Below, piece after piece: positions 42,527-53,100 of a stretch of 64,000 nt of DNA. The DNA lies in contig QFQQ01000003.1 of assembly GCA_003243445.1 (NCBI GenBank), positions 135,993 through 199,992 of the forward strand. Reading direction: 5' to 3'. The position numbers were made by a program, and so were the translations under genes. This DNA comes from Citrobacter freundii. Its GTDB lineage: Bacteria > Bacteroidota > Bacteroidia > Chitinophagales > Chitinophagaceae. Under the pieces are notes generated by a model. That model had not been told where the DNA came from and searched no databases. It was given only the letters and a program-made list of their open reading frames with translations. Within the stretch, counting starts at the first letter, position 1, and each line of letters starts with the position of its first letter.

Positions 42527-42667
42527 CACGAATGCCTCACGAATGAGCGCGAATAGAGCCTTTAAGAGCCGGGAGTTTATAAATAATGAAAAGAAAAGCC
42601 GCTTATTAGGGCGGCTTTTCTTTTTATCGGATGCTATTCGTGTTCATTTGCGCTTCATTAGCGTTTG
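42524..42667. repeat. Inverted-repeat element (GCGAATGAGCGCGAATAG type) around a terminator
   Basis: The left arm (42524-42560) overlaps the stop codon of the plug protein; the right arm (42629-42667) overlaps the end of the opposing TPR-like gene. Words ACGAATG, GCGCGAATAG and complements pair imperfectly. A terminator lies in the loop. Confidence 0.65.
42594..42619. terminator. Bidirectional intrinsic terminator
   Basis: AAAAGCCGC/GCGGCTTTT stem with the loop TTATTAGG, between convergent genes, followed by T-run on the plus strand. Confidence 0.85.
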
Positions 42668-43051
42668 CTTGCGTTTATGCCAGGTCTTCAGCGGTTCCCG
42701 TTCGAAGAGTTCTTTTCCTTTTTTATCTGTGAGGCCCATCGCCTTCATAAGTTTTTGGGATATGGAGATGGTTTTTTGGCTGGGTTTGATCCTGGTTGTT
42801 TTTTTAAAGATCTCTTCAAATGTTTTGATGGCACGATCAATGATCTCTGTTTCTTTTTTGATATCGCGTTGTTTACGGTAAATGATCATCAGCCGGGAGA
42901 ATGCGTACTCATTTCCCGGAATCTTTTTCAGATAACGCAGGTAAAGAGAAGCCGCTTTATCCAGCTCGCCATCTTTTTCAAGGGCGGTGGCCTGTGCAAG
43001 CAAGTCTTCTCCGGACTCAACGTGTTCCTTATTGTGATGAACCACCTTCAT
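42644..43051 (-). CDS. Small TPR-like protein
   Basis: The protein has 135 residues. The helical part AQATALEKDGELDKAASLYLRYLKKIPGNEYAFSRLMIIYRKQRD looks like one to two tetratricopeptide repeats, and the C-terminal half is Lys-rich (ending KTWHKRKQTLMKRK). It overlaps the end of the upstream 78-residue gene by 23 nt. Likely a cytoplasmic protein-binding adaptor; the family is not recognised further. Confidence 0.65.
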   Translation of the reverse strand: MKVVHHNKEHVESGEDLLAQATALEKDGELDKAASLYLRYLKKIPGNEYAFSRLMIIYRKQRDIKKETEIIDRAIKTFEEIFKKTTRIKPSQKTISISQKLMKAMGLTDKKGKELFEREPLKTWHKRKQTLMKRK

Positions 43052-43265
43052 TATGCGGCAGATATTTTGTCATTAACGCTTCAATCCGTTCTTTTAACGT
43101 TGACGGGCAATTTGTATTGAAGAGTACATGAGCGGGACTGCTTCCAAAGCGATAGCACTGGCTTGGCTTCATCTTCATACCATCCACATCAACCCATTCG
43201 CGGTCCAGTTCGGCGAGCTCAGTTTTAAGACGGCTGAGTTGTCCGTCATCGTATGCATGATCCAT
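43029..43265 (-). CDS. Small protein of unknown function
   Basis: The protein has 78 residues: an N-terminal helix (LSRLKTELAELDREWVDVDGM) and a central QCYRFGSSPAHVLFNTNCPSTLKERIEALM. It has two cysteines and no export signal. It overlaps the downstream TPR-like gene, so the two are probably one operon. I do not recognise the family; small proteins of this kind are common in Chitinophagaceae. Confidence 0.6.
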   Translation of the reverse strand: MDHAYDDGQLSRLKTELAELDREWVDVDGMKMKPSQCYRFGSSPAHVLFNTNCPSTLKERIEALMTKYLPHNEGGSSQ

Positions 43266-43388
43266 ATACGGTTCGTTTAATTTGCAAAGAATTTATAGCT
43301 GTATTGAATGATACAAAGCACATGCCTGTAATCCGGTCCGGGGTGAAAAGTTGAGGTTTTGCGCGTTTGAAAGTACAAACCTGCAGTT

Positions 43389-44873
43389 TTATAGTTTTGG
43401 AAGCGCCTCTTCAGCAATCCACACCGAAACAGATCTTCCATTGGTGAAAAATGTTCCTTTTCCTTCTTCGTCCAGTGTTACTTTTTCCTGTCTGCCACCG
43501 CAAACGTCAATAAATATTTGGTGGGCGTTGGCCGGTCCGAGATACATTTCTTCCTGGCCTTCTTCTGCATTGCTCAATAACACGGCGCAGCCACTATCAG
43601 GTTTTTCCGGAATGCCTTCGCGTGTCCAACCGATCATATTCGGACTATTAAAGTAGTCGTGCTGTCTTCCAAAGGCAAGATGGCGACGCACTTTCATCAT
43701 TGTTCCAACGGCTTCGATTTTATTGAGCTCAATGTAGATCTCTTCGCCATTCTGATAATCTACATATTTTGCTTCATATAAAGTTGGATAAAAGATACAC
43801 GGAATGCCCTGCTCCCGTAGCAGAATCATTGCATTCGCCAGCGGTTTGAACCAGTACTCAACGGTCGATTGCAAGGATTGCAGTGGTTGTGTATCGTGAT
43901 TATCCACAAACGTGATCGCAGATTCCGGCTTCTCTCTTACAAGCGTGTTATCAAAGATCTGTCGGAGATCATATTCTTCACCGCGTTGCGAAGCATCATA
44001 AAAATTAAAATGAAGAGGCACGTCAAACAACTGAATGCGGTCATGCGTTGTTGCGATATAATTCAGCAACGTATAAACATTATTCTGCCAGTATTCACCA
44101 ACACAAAAAAACCTTGTCTTAAAACGTTTGTCAAGATAAGCCAGCCATTCAGGAAAGAAGTTTGGCGTGATATGTTTAAGCGCGTCCAAACGGAATCCAT
44201 CCACGCCTGTTGTGTTTAGATACCATTCACCCCATTTCTTTAGTTCCTTGCGGACATAGGGATTCCGGAATTCAATATCATTTCCCATCAGGTAATCATA
44301 ATTACCGTTCTCCTCTTCCAGCATATCTTCCCATTTGCCATTGCTGTATTCATTCAGGATGATATGAATATCGCTGTCATTACATACACCGGTGAACGCA
44401 TGCCAGTCCCAGATAAATTTTGAGTATTTGCCTTTTCTTCCGGGAAAAGTGAATTTTGTATAAGCATCGATCGTCATCTGATCGCTGAGATATTCATTCC
44501 TGTTCTCATCATTTACCTTGCGGACAGGAATTTGTTCGATTTCATCTGCGCCGAGTTTATGATTGAGTACGATATCCGCAAGCACTTTCAAACCTTTTGA
44601 TTGAAGCGTTTTGATGCATTGGAGATATTCTGCCTTCGTACCATATCGTGTTCTTACACTTCCCTGCTGATCAAATTCGCCGAGATCGTACAGATCGTAA
44701 ACGGCGTAACCAGGTTCTTCTGTTCCTTTGAATGATTTGAACGCAGGTGGCAGCCATACATGTGTGACGCCCCATTCAGCAAGTTGATCTGCCTCATGTT
44801 GCGCATGCTGCCATAAATTTCCGTCAGCATTATAGTACCAGTGAAAAAATTGAAAAAGGGTAAAGTTTTCCAT
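43389..44873 (-). CDS. Cytoplasmic alpha-amylase, GH13
   Basis: The protein has 494 residues from the ATG at 44873 (MENFTLFQFFHWYYNADG); the in-frame extension up to 44969 has no export signal and is not needed. The (beta/alpha)8 motifs are seen: region I ADIVLNHKLG, region II GVDGFRLDALKHI (nucleophile Asp), region III FFCVGEYW (acid Glu) and region IV FVDNHDTQ (Asp). The set and size fit the cytoplasmic AmyA/GH13_5-like group, which cuts alpha-1,4 glucans. It is divergent from a second GH13 gene. Confidence 0.94.
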   Translation of the reverse strand: MENFTLFQFFHWYYNADGNLWQHAQHEADQLAEWGVTHVWLPPAFKSFKGTEEPGYAVYDLYDLGEFDQQGSVRTRYGTKAEYLQCIKTLQSKGLKVLADIVLNHKLGADEIEQIPVRKVNDENRNEYLSDQMTIDAYTKFTFPGRKGKYSKFIWDWHAFTGVCNDSDIHIILNEYSNGKWEDMLEEENGNYDYLMGNDIEFRNPYVRKELKKWGEWYLNTTGVDGFRLDALKHITPNFFPEWLAYLDKRFKTRFFCVGEYWQNNVYTLLNYIATTHDRIQLFDVPLHFNFYDASQRGEEYDLRQIFDNTLVREKPESAITFVDNHDTQPLQSLQSTVEYWFKPLANAMILLREQGIPCIFYPTLYEAKYVDYQNGEEIYIELNKIEAVGTMMKVRRHLAFGRQHDYFNSPNMIGWTREGIPEKPDSGCAVLLSNAEEGQEEMYLGPANAHQIFIDVCGGRQEKVTLDEEGKGTFFTNGRSVSVWIAEEALPKL

Positions 44874-45107
44874 AGCAGTGTCAGGGCCTGAAGCCAACGC
44901 AGGTTGATTTTTTTGGTTAACCGAATGATTCACAGGCATTGCAGTAAGCAATACCTGTATTGATAACAAATAATCGTACCGGAAATTAAAGCCCGGAAAT
45001 TAAATGCCCATTAAAATGGTCTTTGTATACAATTTGAATCTTTATTATCGATGATCTTTTTCATCAATGGTATATTACTTGTTTTGATTAGCAAATAAAT
45101 TTCAAAC

Positions 45108-46388
45108 ATGAGTACTGCATTTCCGATCATTTCCTGGGCAAATGGAACAAATATTTATGAAGTAAATGTGAGACAATACACCAAAGAAGGAACGTTGAAG
45201 GCATTCAGCCAGCATCTGGATCGCTTGCATGACATGGGTATCGATGTGATCTGGTTAATGCCGATCACACCGATAAGTGTTGAAAAAAGACAGGGAACAT
45301 ATGGCAGTTATTATGCAGCAAGTTCGTATACGGAAATTGATCCCGCTTATGGTAACGCGGAAGATTTCAAGGAATTGATCAATGCGGTGCATGCATTGGG
45401 AATGAAGGTCATCATTGATTGGGTGGCGAATCACACGGGCTATGATCATCAATGGACACTAAAATATCCGCAATGGTATCGGAAAGATGATAAAGGGAAT
45501 TTCACGGAACTATACGGCTGGGTTGATGTGATCGATCTTAATTATGACATTCCTGAGATGCGGGAAGAAATGCTTCGTTCCATGAAATACTGGATCAGTG
45601 AGTATGATATCGATGGATTCCGCTGTGATATGGCGAGAACCGTTCCGCTCGATTTCTGGATTGAAGCGCGTGCGCAGTGTGATGCACTAAAGCCCTTATT
45701 CTGGCTGGCCGAATGTGAGATACTGGAATATCATGAAGCTTTTGATCTGACCTATGGCTGGGAAGCAATGCGCGCCTTTGATAAATATAAGAAGGTGCCG
45801 TCAGAATTGAAACTTTCGGAAGTGATTCCATTTCTGCAAACATATGCCCGCTATCCGGCAGGTTCAAGAAAATTGTTATTCACTTCCAACCACGACGAAA
45901 ACACGTATTGGGGCACCGAATATGAAAAATATGGAAAAGCTGCAATGGCAATGGCTGTATTCAGTTGTACCTGGCCGGGTATACCGCTGATATATTCGGG
46001 ACAGGAAAAACCTAATAAGAAGAGATTGGCATTTTTCGAGAAAGATTCTATTGATTGGGAGGGTGAGGTAGCATTGCACGGCTTCTATAAGACCTTGCTC
46101 AATTTCCGGAAACGGAATAAGGCGCTGCAGGAAAATGCGTCTGTGCTGTTGATTCCTTCGGGCCATCCTGATATACTCATTTATCTTTGCCGCCGCCAGG
46201 CAGATAAAGTGTTCGTTTGCTTAAACCTTTCGGAAGAAAAAGTGATCTGTCATTTCAATCATCCTGCAATCACAGGTGAGTACAAAGAGTTGTTTACTGA
46301 TGAAATTGTTCAACTCGCGCGAAAGGAAACGTATACACTGGAAGCCGGTGAATATCGGGTATACCATATTACCAAGGATGAAGGTTGA
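45108..46388 (+). CDS. Alpha-amylase family protein, GH13
   Basis: The protein has 426 residues with no signal peptide. Region I is IDWVANHTGYDHQW, region II DIDGFRCDMARTV (nucleophile Asp), region III LFWLAECEI (acid Glu) and region IV FTSNHDENTYWGTE. A short beta domain (about 355-426) closes it. It is shorter than the divergent amylase, and its exact specificity (amylase, maltogenic or glucosidase) is open. Together the two genes make an intracellular starch- or glycogen-degrading pair. The AraC gene downstream, in the same direction, may control them. Confidence 0.93.
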   Translation: MSTAFPIISWANGTNIYEVNVRQYTKEGTLKAFSQHLDRLHDMGIDVIWLMPITPISVEKRQGTYGSYYAASSYTEIDPAYGNAEDFKELINAVHALGMKVIIDWVANHTGYDHQWTLKYPQWYRKDDKGNFTELYGWVDVIDLNYDIPEMREEMLRSMKYWISEYDIDGFRCDMARTVPLDFWIEARAQCDALKPLFWLAECEILEYHEAFDLTYGWEAMRAFDKYKKVPSELKLSEVIPFLQTYARYPAGSRKLLFTSNHDENTYWGTEYEKYGKAAMAMAVFSCTWPGIPLIYSGQEKPNKKRLAFFEKDSIDWEGEVALHGFYKTLLNFRKRNKALQENASVLLIPSGHPDILIYLCRRQADKVFVCLNLSEEKVICHFNHPAITGEYKELFTDEIVQLARKETYTLEAGEYRVYHITKDEG

Positions 46389-46535
46389 TTGGAAGTCATG
46401 GGGGCGATCGTTACAACGCGGCGGTTGGGAACAGCCACAGCCTTTTGATCGCAGGAACTTTCAAAACTGTTCTATTATATATGATCCATTCCGGTCAGTC
46501 ATAATCGCATTCGTGAATTAGCGATATTTGAGGGA

Positions 46536-47456
46536 ATGATGCCCGATCTTACCTTATCCAGTAATGAAGTCGTTCTCTTCCATGCATCACCGCTTCGGAA
46601 ATTCAAAGGTGCCCGCTTACCAGGCAGTGAATACTGGCTGGCGGAGCGGGAGGATCTTACCGCACATTTTCAGCAATATTATCAAGACAGCTACAGCATT
46701 TGTTACCGGATATTGAAAACAGCTTCAGAGACGTGTGAAGTAATCATAAAAGAAACTGGGCGGTTAAGAATAGAAGCCGTCCTCGAAGGAAACCTGGTCA
46801 TCCGGGATGGATCCCATCAACATACAATAGAAAAAGGTCAGTATCATATAGTAAGCGGGACAGTATCAGAGCTGATTCTTCGCGGAAATCAGCCGCTCAT
46901 TTATCTTGTTGCAGGCATCAGTGGCGATGTTATCGATCTTCAACTGCCGGGACCGGGACGTCTGCTGAGCTTATCAAAACAAATGAGTGATCTCATCACT
47001 GAATTATTATTCAACCGCTATCAGTCTTCTCTTCTTCCTTTTTATTATGAAAATTGTATTCGCGAATTATTCTTTCTGCATGCCGCACAGCAAACTGGTT
47101 CGCCGGATATAAAGTTATCGGATCAGGAGCTGACAGCAGTCCATGAGGCGGATAAGATCATTCGCGAGAACCTGCATCTGCATTTTTCTATCCAGGAGCT
47201 TGCGAAAAAGACCGGAACTAATGAGTTCAAGTTAAAGAAGGATTTCCGGACCGTTTTCAATACGGGTTTGTTTGGCCGTTTGTTGCAGCTTAGAATGGAA
47301 TATGCAAAGCATCTTTTAAAGGCAACCTCGCTTTCGATAAAGGATATTTCCGAAAAAACGGGGTATGATACGGTGGCTGGTTTTATTACGGCTTTCAAAA
47401 AATATTATGGGTCGCCTCCCGGAGAATGGAGGGATAATAAGGATCAGATGAGTTAA
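46536..47456 (+). CDS. AraC family transcriptional regulator
   Basis: The protein has 306 residues (start 46536 or 46539). The N-terminal part (about 1-180) is a divergent cupin-like sensing region. The C-terminal part (about 205-305) is two helix-turn-helix motifs: LHLHFSIQELAKKTGTNEFKLKKDFRTVFNTGLFGRLLQLRMEYAKHLL and LSIKDISEKTGYDTVAGFITAFKKYYGSPPGEWR, typical of AraC proteins. It is 147 nt downstream of a GH13 gene. The target is unknown. Confidence 0.93.
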   Translation: MMPDLTLSSNEVVLFHASPLRKFKGARLPGSEYWLAEREDLTAHFQQYYQDSYSICYRILKTASETCEVIIKETGRLRIEAVLEGNLVIRDGSHQHTIEKGQYHIVSGTVSELILRGNQPLIYLVAGISGDVIDLQLPGPGRLLSLSKQMSDLITELLFNRYQSSLLPFYYENCIRELFFLHAAQQTGSPDIKLSDQELTAVHEADKIIRENLHLHFSIQELAKKTGTNEFKLKKDFRTVFNTGLFGRLLQLRMEYAKHLLKATSLSIKDISEKTGYDTVAGFITAFKKYYGSPPGEWRDNKDQMS

Positions 47457-47553
47457 TTGCCAGGCTTTGATCTTCTGTTACGGCAACGTTCTTTTTTAGA
47501 AGCGGCGGCCATCGGCTTAAATGCTGAATGTTGAAGAGATCAGTTACTGGCCA

Positions 47554-47892
47554 TTATTTGTGTTTTTTCTTTGATTTCTGTGTTTTAGCCTTAAGTTTTT
47601 GATCCTCGATGTATTTAAATGCCTCTTCATCTGATACGGCCTCAAATACTTCAATCAGTTTTGATACAGGAATATTAAATCCATTGGCGATAGACACAAC
47701 GCTCGTCCATTGAGGGTCTTTTTTTCCAACGGAAACGTTCTGAACAGTGTAATATTCAAGGTCTCCGCTCTTTGCCAGCCGGTGTAAGCTATTAATAATG
47801 GTACCTGACGCATCCTGCCTGTTTTCAGCCAGCAGTTTTTTTACTGCCAGCCCAAGTCTGTACCGGATAATCAGTTTCTGATGCTCGTCCAT
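47554..47892 (-). CDS. Small XRE-like helix-turn-helix protein
   Basis: The protein has 112 residues. The segment LGLAVKKLLAENRQDASG, a TVQNVSVGKKDPQWTSVVSIANGFNIPVSKLIEVFE and the Lys-rich tail (KAKTQKSKKKHK) resemble an XRE-type helix-turn-helix with an insertion (about 25-45), where the usual second helix is replaced by a longer loop. It may bind DNA, but the match is partial. It stands alone upstream of the sigma factor gene and in the opposite direction. Confidence 0.6.
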   Translation of the reverse strand: MDEHQKLIIRYRLGLAVKKLLAENRQDASGTIINSLHRLAKSGDLEYYTVQNVSVGKKDPQWTSVVSIANGFNIPVSKLIEVFEAVSDEEAFKYIEDQKLKAKTQKSKKKHK

Positions 47893-48086
47893 TCAAACTC
47901 AAAGTCCTATTATTCAGTATTCTTTTTGGTATTCGAAAGAATACCAGTGAGTGAAAATTCCTATCTTTAACTACAGCTGCAACGCAACTGTATTACTGCG
48001 CTTACGGGAACGAAATACCTTTTTACAGACCGCTGTACTGCTGCCGGCAGATGTGGTCATATTCAATCACACACAACTTTTATTGA

Positions 48087-48647
48087 TTGCCTGAGAAAAA
48101 TGGCGATATAAAACCTCTATCTGTGCAGGATGTATGGAAAGGAGATGAAGCAGTGTTCAATCAACTGTTCCGTCAGCATTTCCGTGCACTTGCCTTTTTT
48201 GCGCATTCGATCATTCGCCAGGAATTGTATGCGCAGGATATTGTGCAGGAATGTTTCATTAAAGTCTGGAACAGACGGCAGCAGTTGAAGGATATAGCCG
48301 AGCTGAAGTCTTATCTGTATACATCGGTAAGAAATGATTGCATCAACTATCTCCGCGGACAGTCGGTGCGCGACAAGAAGCAACAGGAATATATTGACAA
48401 AGCCGGTGAACAGCTGGCTTCTTCTATTGATCAGGATATTATAAGGGCGGAGGCGATCCGTGAATTAAATGACCGGATCGATCAATTGCCCGAGAAGATG
48501 CGTGAAGTGATAAGGCTTTACTATTTCGAAGGGAAAAGTTCAGGTGAAATAGGTAAGCTGCTGCAGAAAAATCCTGATACAGTTCAACATCAACGCAAAA
48601 CGGCCTTGCGTTTGCTGCGGAAACTGAGGTGTTTCTTCCTGGGGTAG
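48087..48647 (+). CDS. ECF RNA polymerase sigma factor (FecI-like)
   Basis: The protein has 186 residues. Sigma-70 region 2 is FNQLFRQHFRALAFFAHSIIRQELYAQDIVQECFIKVWNRR, and region 4 is IDQLPEKMREVIRLYYFEGKSSGEIGKLLQKNPDTVQHQRKTALRLLRK. The only possible starts are TTG at 48087, directly after a stop codon, or GTG at 48123; no ATG precedes region 2. It lies upstream of an FecR gene and a SusC/SusD pair, the classical surface-signalling layout in Bacteroidota, in which FecR controls this sigma factor. Confidence 0.93.
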   Translation: MPEKNGDIKPLSVQDVWKGDEAVFNQLFRQHFRALAFFAHSIIRQELYAQDIVQECFIKVWNRRQQLKDIAELKSYLYTSVRNDCINYLRGQSVRDKKQQEYIDKAGEQLASSIDQDIIRAEAIRELNDRIDQLPEKMREVIRLYYFEGKSSGEIGKLLQKNPDTVQHQRKTALRLLRKLRCFFLG

Positions 48648-48952
48648 ACGTGGAATGACGATAATTCCGGCGTTTTTTCATCACCCGTGAGCTGTTATTT
48701 TCCCGAAAGAAATTGTTTTTTTCTCTAGGTATCAATTATGAAGCGATCGAACTTCATAGTGATGAAATTATCCGATAGGTGGGATGCTTTAAATCATCTG
48801 AAATAGAGTATAGGTTATTTATCAAAGATTGACTGTTGCAGGAGATTGCCGGAGGCTTTAAAGCGGCGTGAAAATTTTTTTTGGATGCGGATACCGGTTT
48901 CAGTTCATTTTCTTGTGTTTATTTATAGGGAACGAAATATTACCTTAACAGT
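48648..48952. other. Intergenic region before fecR
   Basis: About 300 nt with no reading frame of note. It probably holds the promoter read by the sigma factor. A weak GGAAT/ATTCC hairpin lies at about 48651-48670. Confidence 0.4.
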
Positions 48953-50119
48953 ATGAAAGCTGAGAGTTCATATACGGATTTTGAAGCAATGAAGCAGCAG
49001 GAGCGCGCCGCGTACCTGTTGGCCGGCTATTTCCAGTATGATCTCAATGCGGAGGAAGAGGAAGAGCTGGATAAATGGATCACGGCCAGCGATGCCAATC
49101 TGAAACTCTTTGAAGAACTGACAGATGAAAAACGGATGGCCGAATACCTGCGCTGGTATACATCCCGCGACGTAGAAGGCCGGTTGCGGGAGGCCCGGAA
49201 GCAATTGAAACCGTCCGGAACACCGGTCATCCAACGATGGTGGAAGTATGCTGCTGCAGCGGCTATACTGATCTCTGCAGGGATCATCCTCTATCGTTCA
49301 ACAGTTTTTACTGATGATGGCGGTGACTCTATTGCGCTGAAAGAGCCTGACCAGGCGCTGGGCATACAGTCTCCCGTGCTGAAACTTGCTGATGGCAACC
49401 TGATCGCCTTAGATAAGAAGGACACGGTGATCAGCGACGGGATCAGCATGAACAGCGGAACGCTGGTGTATAATGAAAATAGGGACGCAGGCTCTAACGA
49501 ATTCATCGTTCCGCGAAAAACATCGGGCCGTGTTATTTTGCCGGACGGTAGTAAAGTCTGGCTGAATGCAGGCTCTGTGATCCGCTATCCCGCGTCATTC
49601 ACCGGTTCAACACGGCAGGTTTCAGTGGCCGGAGAAGCTTATTTTGAAGTAGCAAAGAATCCTTCCAAACCGTTTATTGTAATGGTAAACGGAATCCGGG
49701 TTCAGGCAACCGGAACGGCATTCAATATCAAGGCATACAACAATGAGCCTTTTGTAAGTATTACGATGACGGAAGGTTCGGTAAAAGTAAGTTCGAAAAA
49801 TAAGACGCAGGATCTGCGTGTGACGCAGCAATTGCAGATCAGCGATGCCGGTAACTGGAAACTGTTACAGAAAGATGCGATGAATGTAACAGCCTGGACT
49901 GAAAACAAATTACAACTAACAGATGCCAGTACTGAAGAATTGAAAAGAAGCATCGAGCGCTGGTATGACGTGACTGTTGTTATAAAGGAGGATATCAACA
50001 AACATTTGAATGGCACTTTTTCCCGCGATATATCACTTACCGCACTACTACAACTGTTAGAACAAACAAATGATATCCACTTCCAGGTGGATGGCAACCG
50101 CGTGACGATTCTTAAATAA
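48953..50119 (+). CDS. FecR family anti-sigma factor
   Basis: The protein has 388 residues. The cytoplasmic N-terminal part (about 1-95) binds the sigma factor; one transmembrane helix is at about 99-116 (KYAAAAAILISAGIILY). The periplasmic FecR domain has VPRKTSGRVILPDGSKVWLNAGSVIRYPASF, RQVSVAGEAYFEVAKNPSKPFIV and ATGTAFNIKAY, and a C-terminal DUF4974 domain (about 315-387, LTDASTEELKRSIERWY). It senses the STN domain of the SusC-like receptor downstream. The 18-nt gap to susC suggests one operon. Confidence 0.96.
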   Translation: MKAESSYTDFEAMKQQERAAYLLAGYFQYDLNAEEEEELDKWITASDANLKLFEELTDEKRMAEYLRWYTSRDVEGRLREARKQLKPSGTPVIQRWWKYAAAAAILISAGIILYRSTVFTDDGGDSIALKEPDQALGIQSPVLKLADGNLIALDKKDTVISDGISMNSGTLVYNENRDAGSNEFIVPRKTSGRVILPDGSKVWLNAGSVIRYPASFTGSTRQVSVAGEAYFEVAKNPSKPFIVMVNGIRVQATGTAFNIKAYNNEPFVSITMTEGSVKVSSKNKTQDLRVTQQLQISDAGNWKLLQKDAMNVTAWTENKLQLTDASTEELKRSIERWYDVTVVIKEDINKHLNGTFSRDISLTALLQLLEQTNDIHFQVDGNRVTILK

Positions 50120-50137
50120 CCAAAACATATTTCTCTT

Positions 50138-53100
50138 ATGCAACTGCACACTATACTGCGTGCTGCGGTCTTTGCATGCCTGTTTGTTTTCTGTAATCAG
50201 GCAGCAGAGGCTGGGCAGCCGGAACAGGGTATTACCCTATCCGTAACCAGGGAAAGACTGGAAAAAGTTTTCAAGGAGATTGAAGGACAGACCAATGTTT
50301 CATTTATCTATAGTCGCGAGACCTTATCGCGCTCCAAACCAGTAACGATCAATGTCAAGAATGAGCAGCTTGAGCGCCTGCTTAAGACTTTATTCAATTC
50401 GCAGCCGATGACCTATGCTGTCGATGGAGCTTTTGTGATCGTGCGATCTGTCGCGGAAAAGACAGATACATTACCGTCTCTTGCTTCTTTCAGGGCCAAG
50501 CTGGTCAATGAAGCGGGAGCCGTGATACCTGGTGCTACGATCAATATAAAAGGTACAGCAAATTCCATCACCAGCGACAACAATGGCGAATTCATCCTCC
50601 GGAACCTCACACCAGGAACCATTCTGCTGATCACCGGTGCAGAACTGGAAACAACCGAACTCAGGATCGGGAACGAAACATCTATGACCGTGACCTTAAA
50701 ACCCAAGATGAATGAACTTGACCAGGTGCTGGTGATGGCTTATGGCGAAACAACGCGGCGGCTCAACACCGGCAGTATCGGCAAAGTAAGTGCAGCGGAG
50801 ATCCAGCGGCAGCCGGTGAGCAATCCACTTGCCGCATTGCATGGCCGTGTGCCGGGCGTGGTAGTGACGCAATCGAGTGGAATGCCCGGAGCTTCTGTGA
50901 AAATTCAGATCCGCGGACAGAATTCGATCACACAGGGATCAGATCCATTGTTTGTGATAGATGGAATACCATTTGGTCCGAATAATAATATCGTGAATCA
51001 GATAAGATCGGCAGCGGGGGCAAATAATAGCGGCAGTCCTGGCGGACTCAGTCCGTTCAATTCTATAAATCCAGGCGATATTGAAAGTATTGAAGTTTTA
51101 AAAGATGCAGATGCAACTGCTATTTATGGTAGTCGGGGCGCGAATGGTGTGGTACTCATAACAACAAAGCAAGGGAAAGCAGGAAAAACGCAGGTCAGCA
51201 TCAATGCTTACAGCGGTTTCAGCAAACTAACGAGAGTCATACCAATGTTGACAACGCAACAGTATGTAATGATGCGAAGGGAAGCATTTGCAAACGACGG
51301 TCTCATACCCGATGCAGCAACTGCACCTGAGATCACTGTTTGGGATACGACCAGATATACGAATCTTACTGATGCGCTCGCTGGCCATACACCGAGCATT
51401 AACGATGTTCAGTTAACTGTATCGGGTGGAAATGCGTTAAATCAATTCTCGGTCCGCGCTGCATATCATAAAGAAACAACCGCATTTCCCGGAAATATGT
51501 ATGAACAACGTTCATCTGCTCATTTCAACTTCAATCATATTTCGGCGGATAGACGGTTTAAGCTTCAATTGAGTACAGGGTACTCGTCGGATGAAAATAA
51601 CCTGAATACTGTGAGCTTACTTGGCTCTACCCTCTTGCCGCCGAATCTACCTCCCTTACGGGATTCTCTGGGAGAATTGGCTTGGGAAGATAAGGGGGTT
51701 GCATTTGACAACCCTCTTGCTTATCTGCTCAGAGAGTACCGTTCCGTCACCAGTACGTTTTTATCAAACGCCACCTTGTCTTACCGTATAATCGGAGATC
51801 TTAACGTCAAGGCATTGCTTGGCTATAATGTTGTTGATATAGATGAGCAGGACATCTTCCCTTTGCGTGCATATCCTCCGGGTTCATCAGTGTCGGCCTC
51901 CACACAGATCTCCTCACAAAAAATAGCATCGTGGAGTGTTGAGCCTCAGATTGAGTGGAGTAAAAAGGTCCGTAACTGGAAGGTCTCGGCCCTTGTTGGA
52001 GCGTCCATTCAAAAGACTCAGAATAAAGCTATCTATGTTCTGGGATCAGGTTTCGCTTCAGACGCTTTGGTTAAAGATATTCAGTCGGCTGCTACCGTTA
52101 CCGGAAGCAATAGTCAGGCAGAGTACAGGTATCAGGCGGCGTTTGCCAGAATCAACCTGAATTTCCTTGATAAGTATATATTGAATTTTTCAGGACGCCG
52201 GGATGGAAGTACAAGATTTGGCCCTGATAGCCGGTACGCGAATTTCGGAGCAGTGGGTATGGGTTGGATATTCAGTAGTGAAAGGTTTGCAATGCAAATA
52301 CCTGGTCTCAGCTTTGGTAAATTACGAATGAGCTATGGGACCACCGGAAATGATCAGATAGGAAATTATCAATATCTTGATACATGGTCACCATCATTTC
52401 AGAGCTACCAGGGAAATAATGGGCTGCGCCCAACGCGATTATTCAACCCTCATTACAGTTGGGAGGTAAATAAAAAAGCAGAATTAGCTTTAGAGCTGGG
52501 ATTTTTGCATGATAAGTTGCTGATCACCGGTGCATACTTTAGAAATAGAAGCAGCAATCAACTTGTCAACTATAACATTCCTGCTCAAACAGGCTTTACA
52601 AGCGTATTAAGGAATTTTCCTGCCGTTGTTCAGAATTCGGGAATAGAGCTTTCGACAACAGCAAATATCATAAATACAGGATCAATAAAATGGAGCCTTA
52701 GCGCTAATATCAGTTTCCCTGAGAATAAGTTGATTTCATTCCCGGGAATTGAGATGACAGCATATGCATCTCAGTTAGAAATAGGTCGTTCATTGCAGCT
52801 GATAAGGGCTTTCGAATATCTTGGCGTAGATCCTCAAACTGGATTTTATACGTTCAACGATGTGAACAGAGATGGCATTCTTAATAGCAGTGACCGGATG
52901 TATCTCGGTGATCTTGTTCCTGATTATACAGGAGGAATCAGCCAGCAGTTATCGTATAAAGGGCTCCAGCTCGACATATTTTTCATGTTCGTAAAGCAAC
53001 TGGGACGCAACTTTCTATCTGGTGCTGTTTCTCCCGCCGGAGATGTTCTTAATCAGCCAGCGTACATTCTTGACAGGTGGCAAAAGCCGGGAGATATTGC

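Noticed and set aside
5541..42667. Ordinary REP/BIME repeats or insertion-sequence remnants
   Set aside because: There is no shared consensus across dialects, no transposase and no target-site duplication that I can see.
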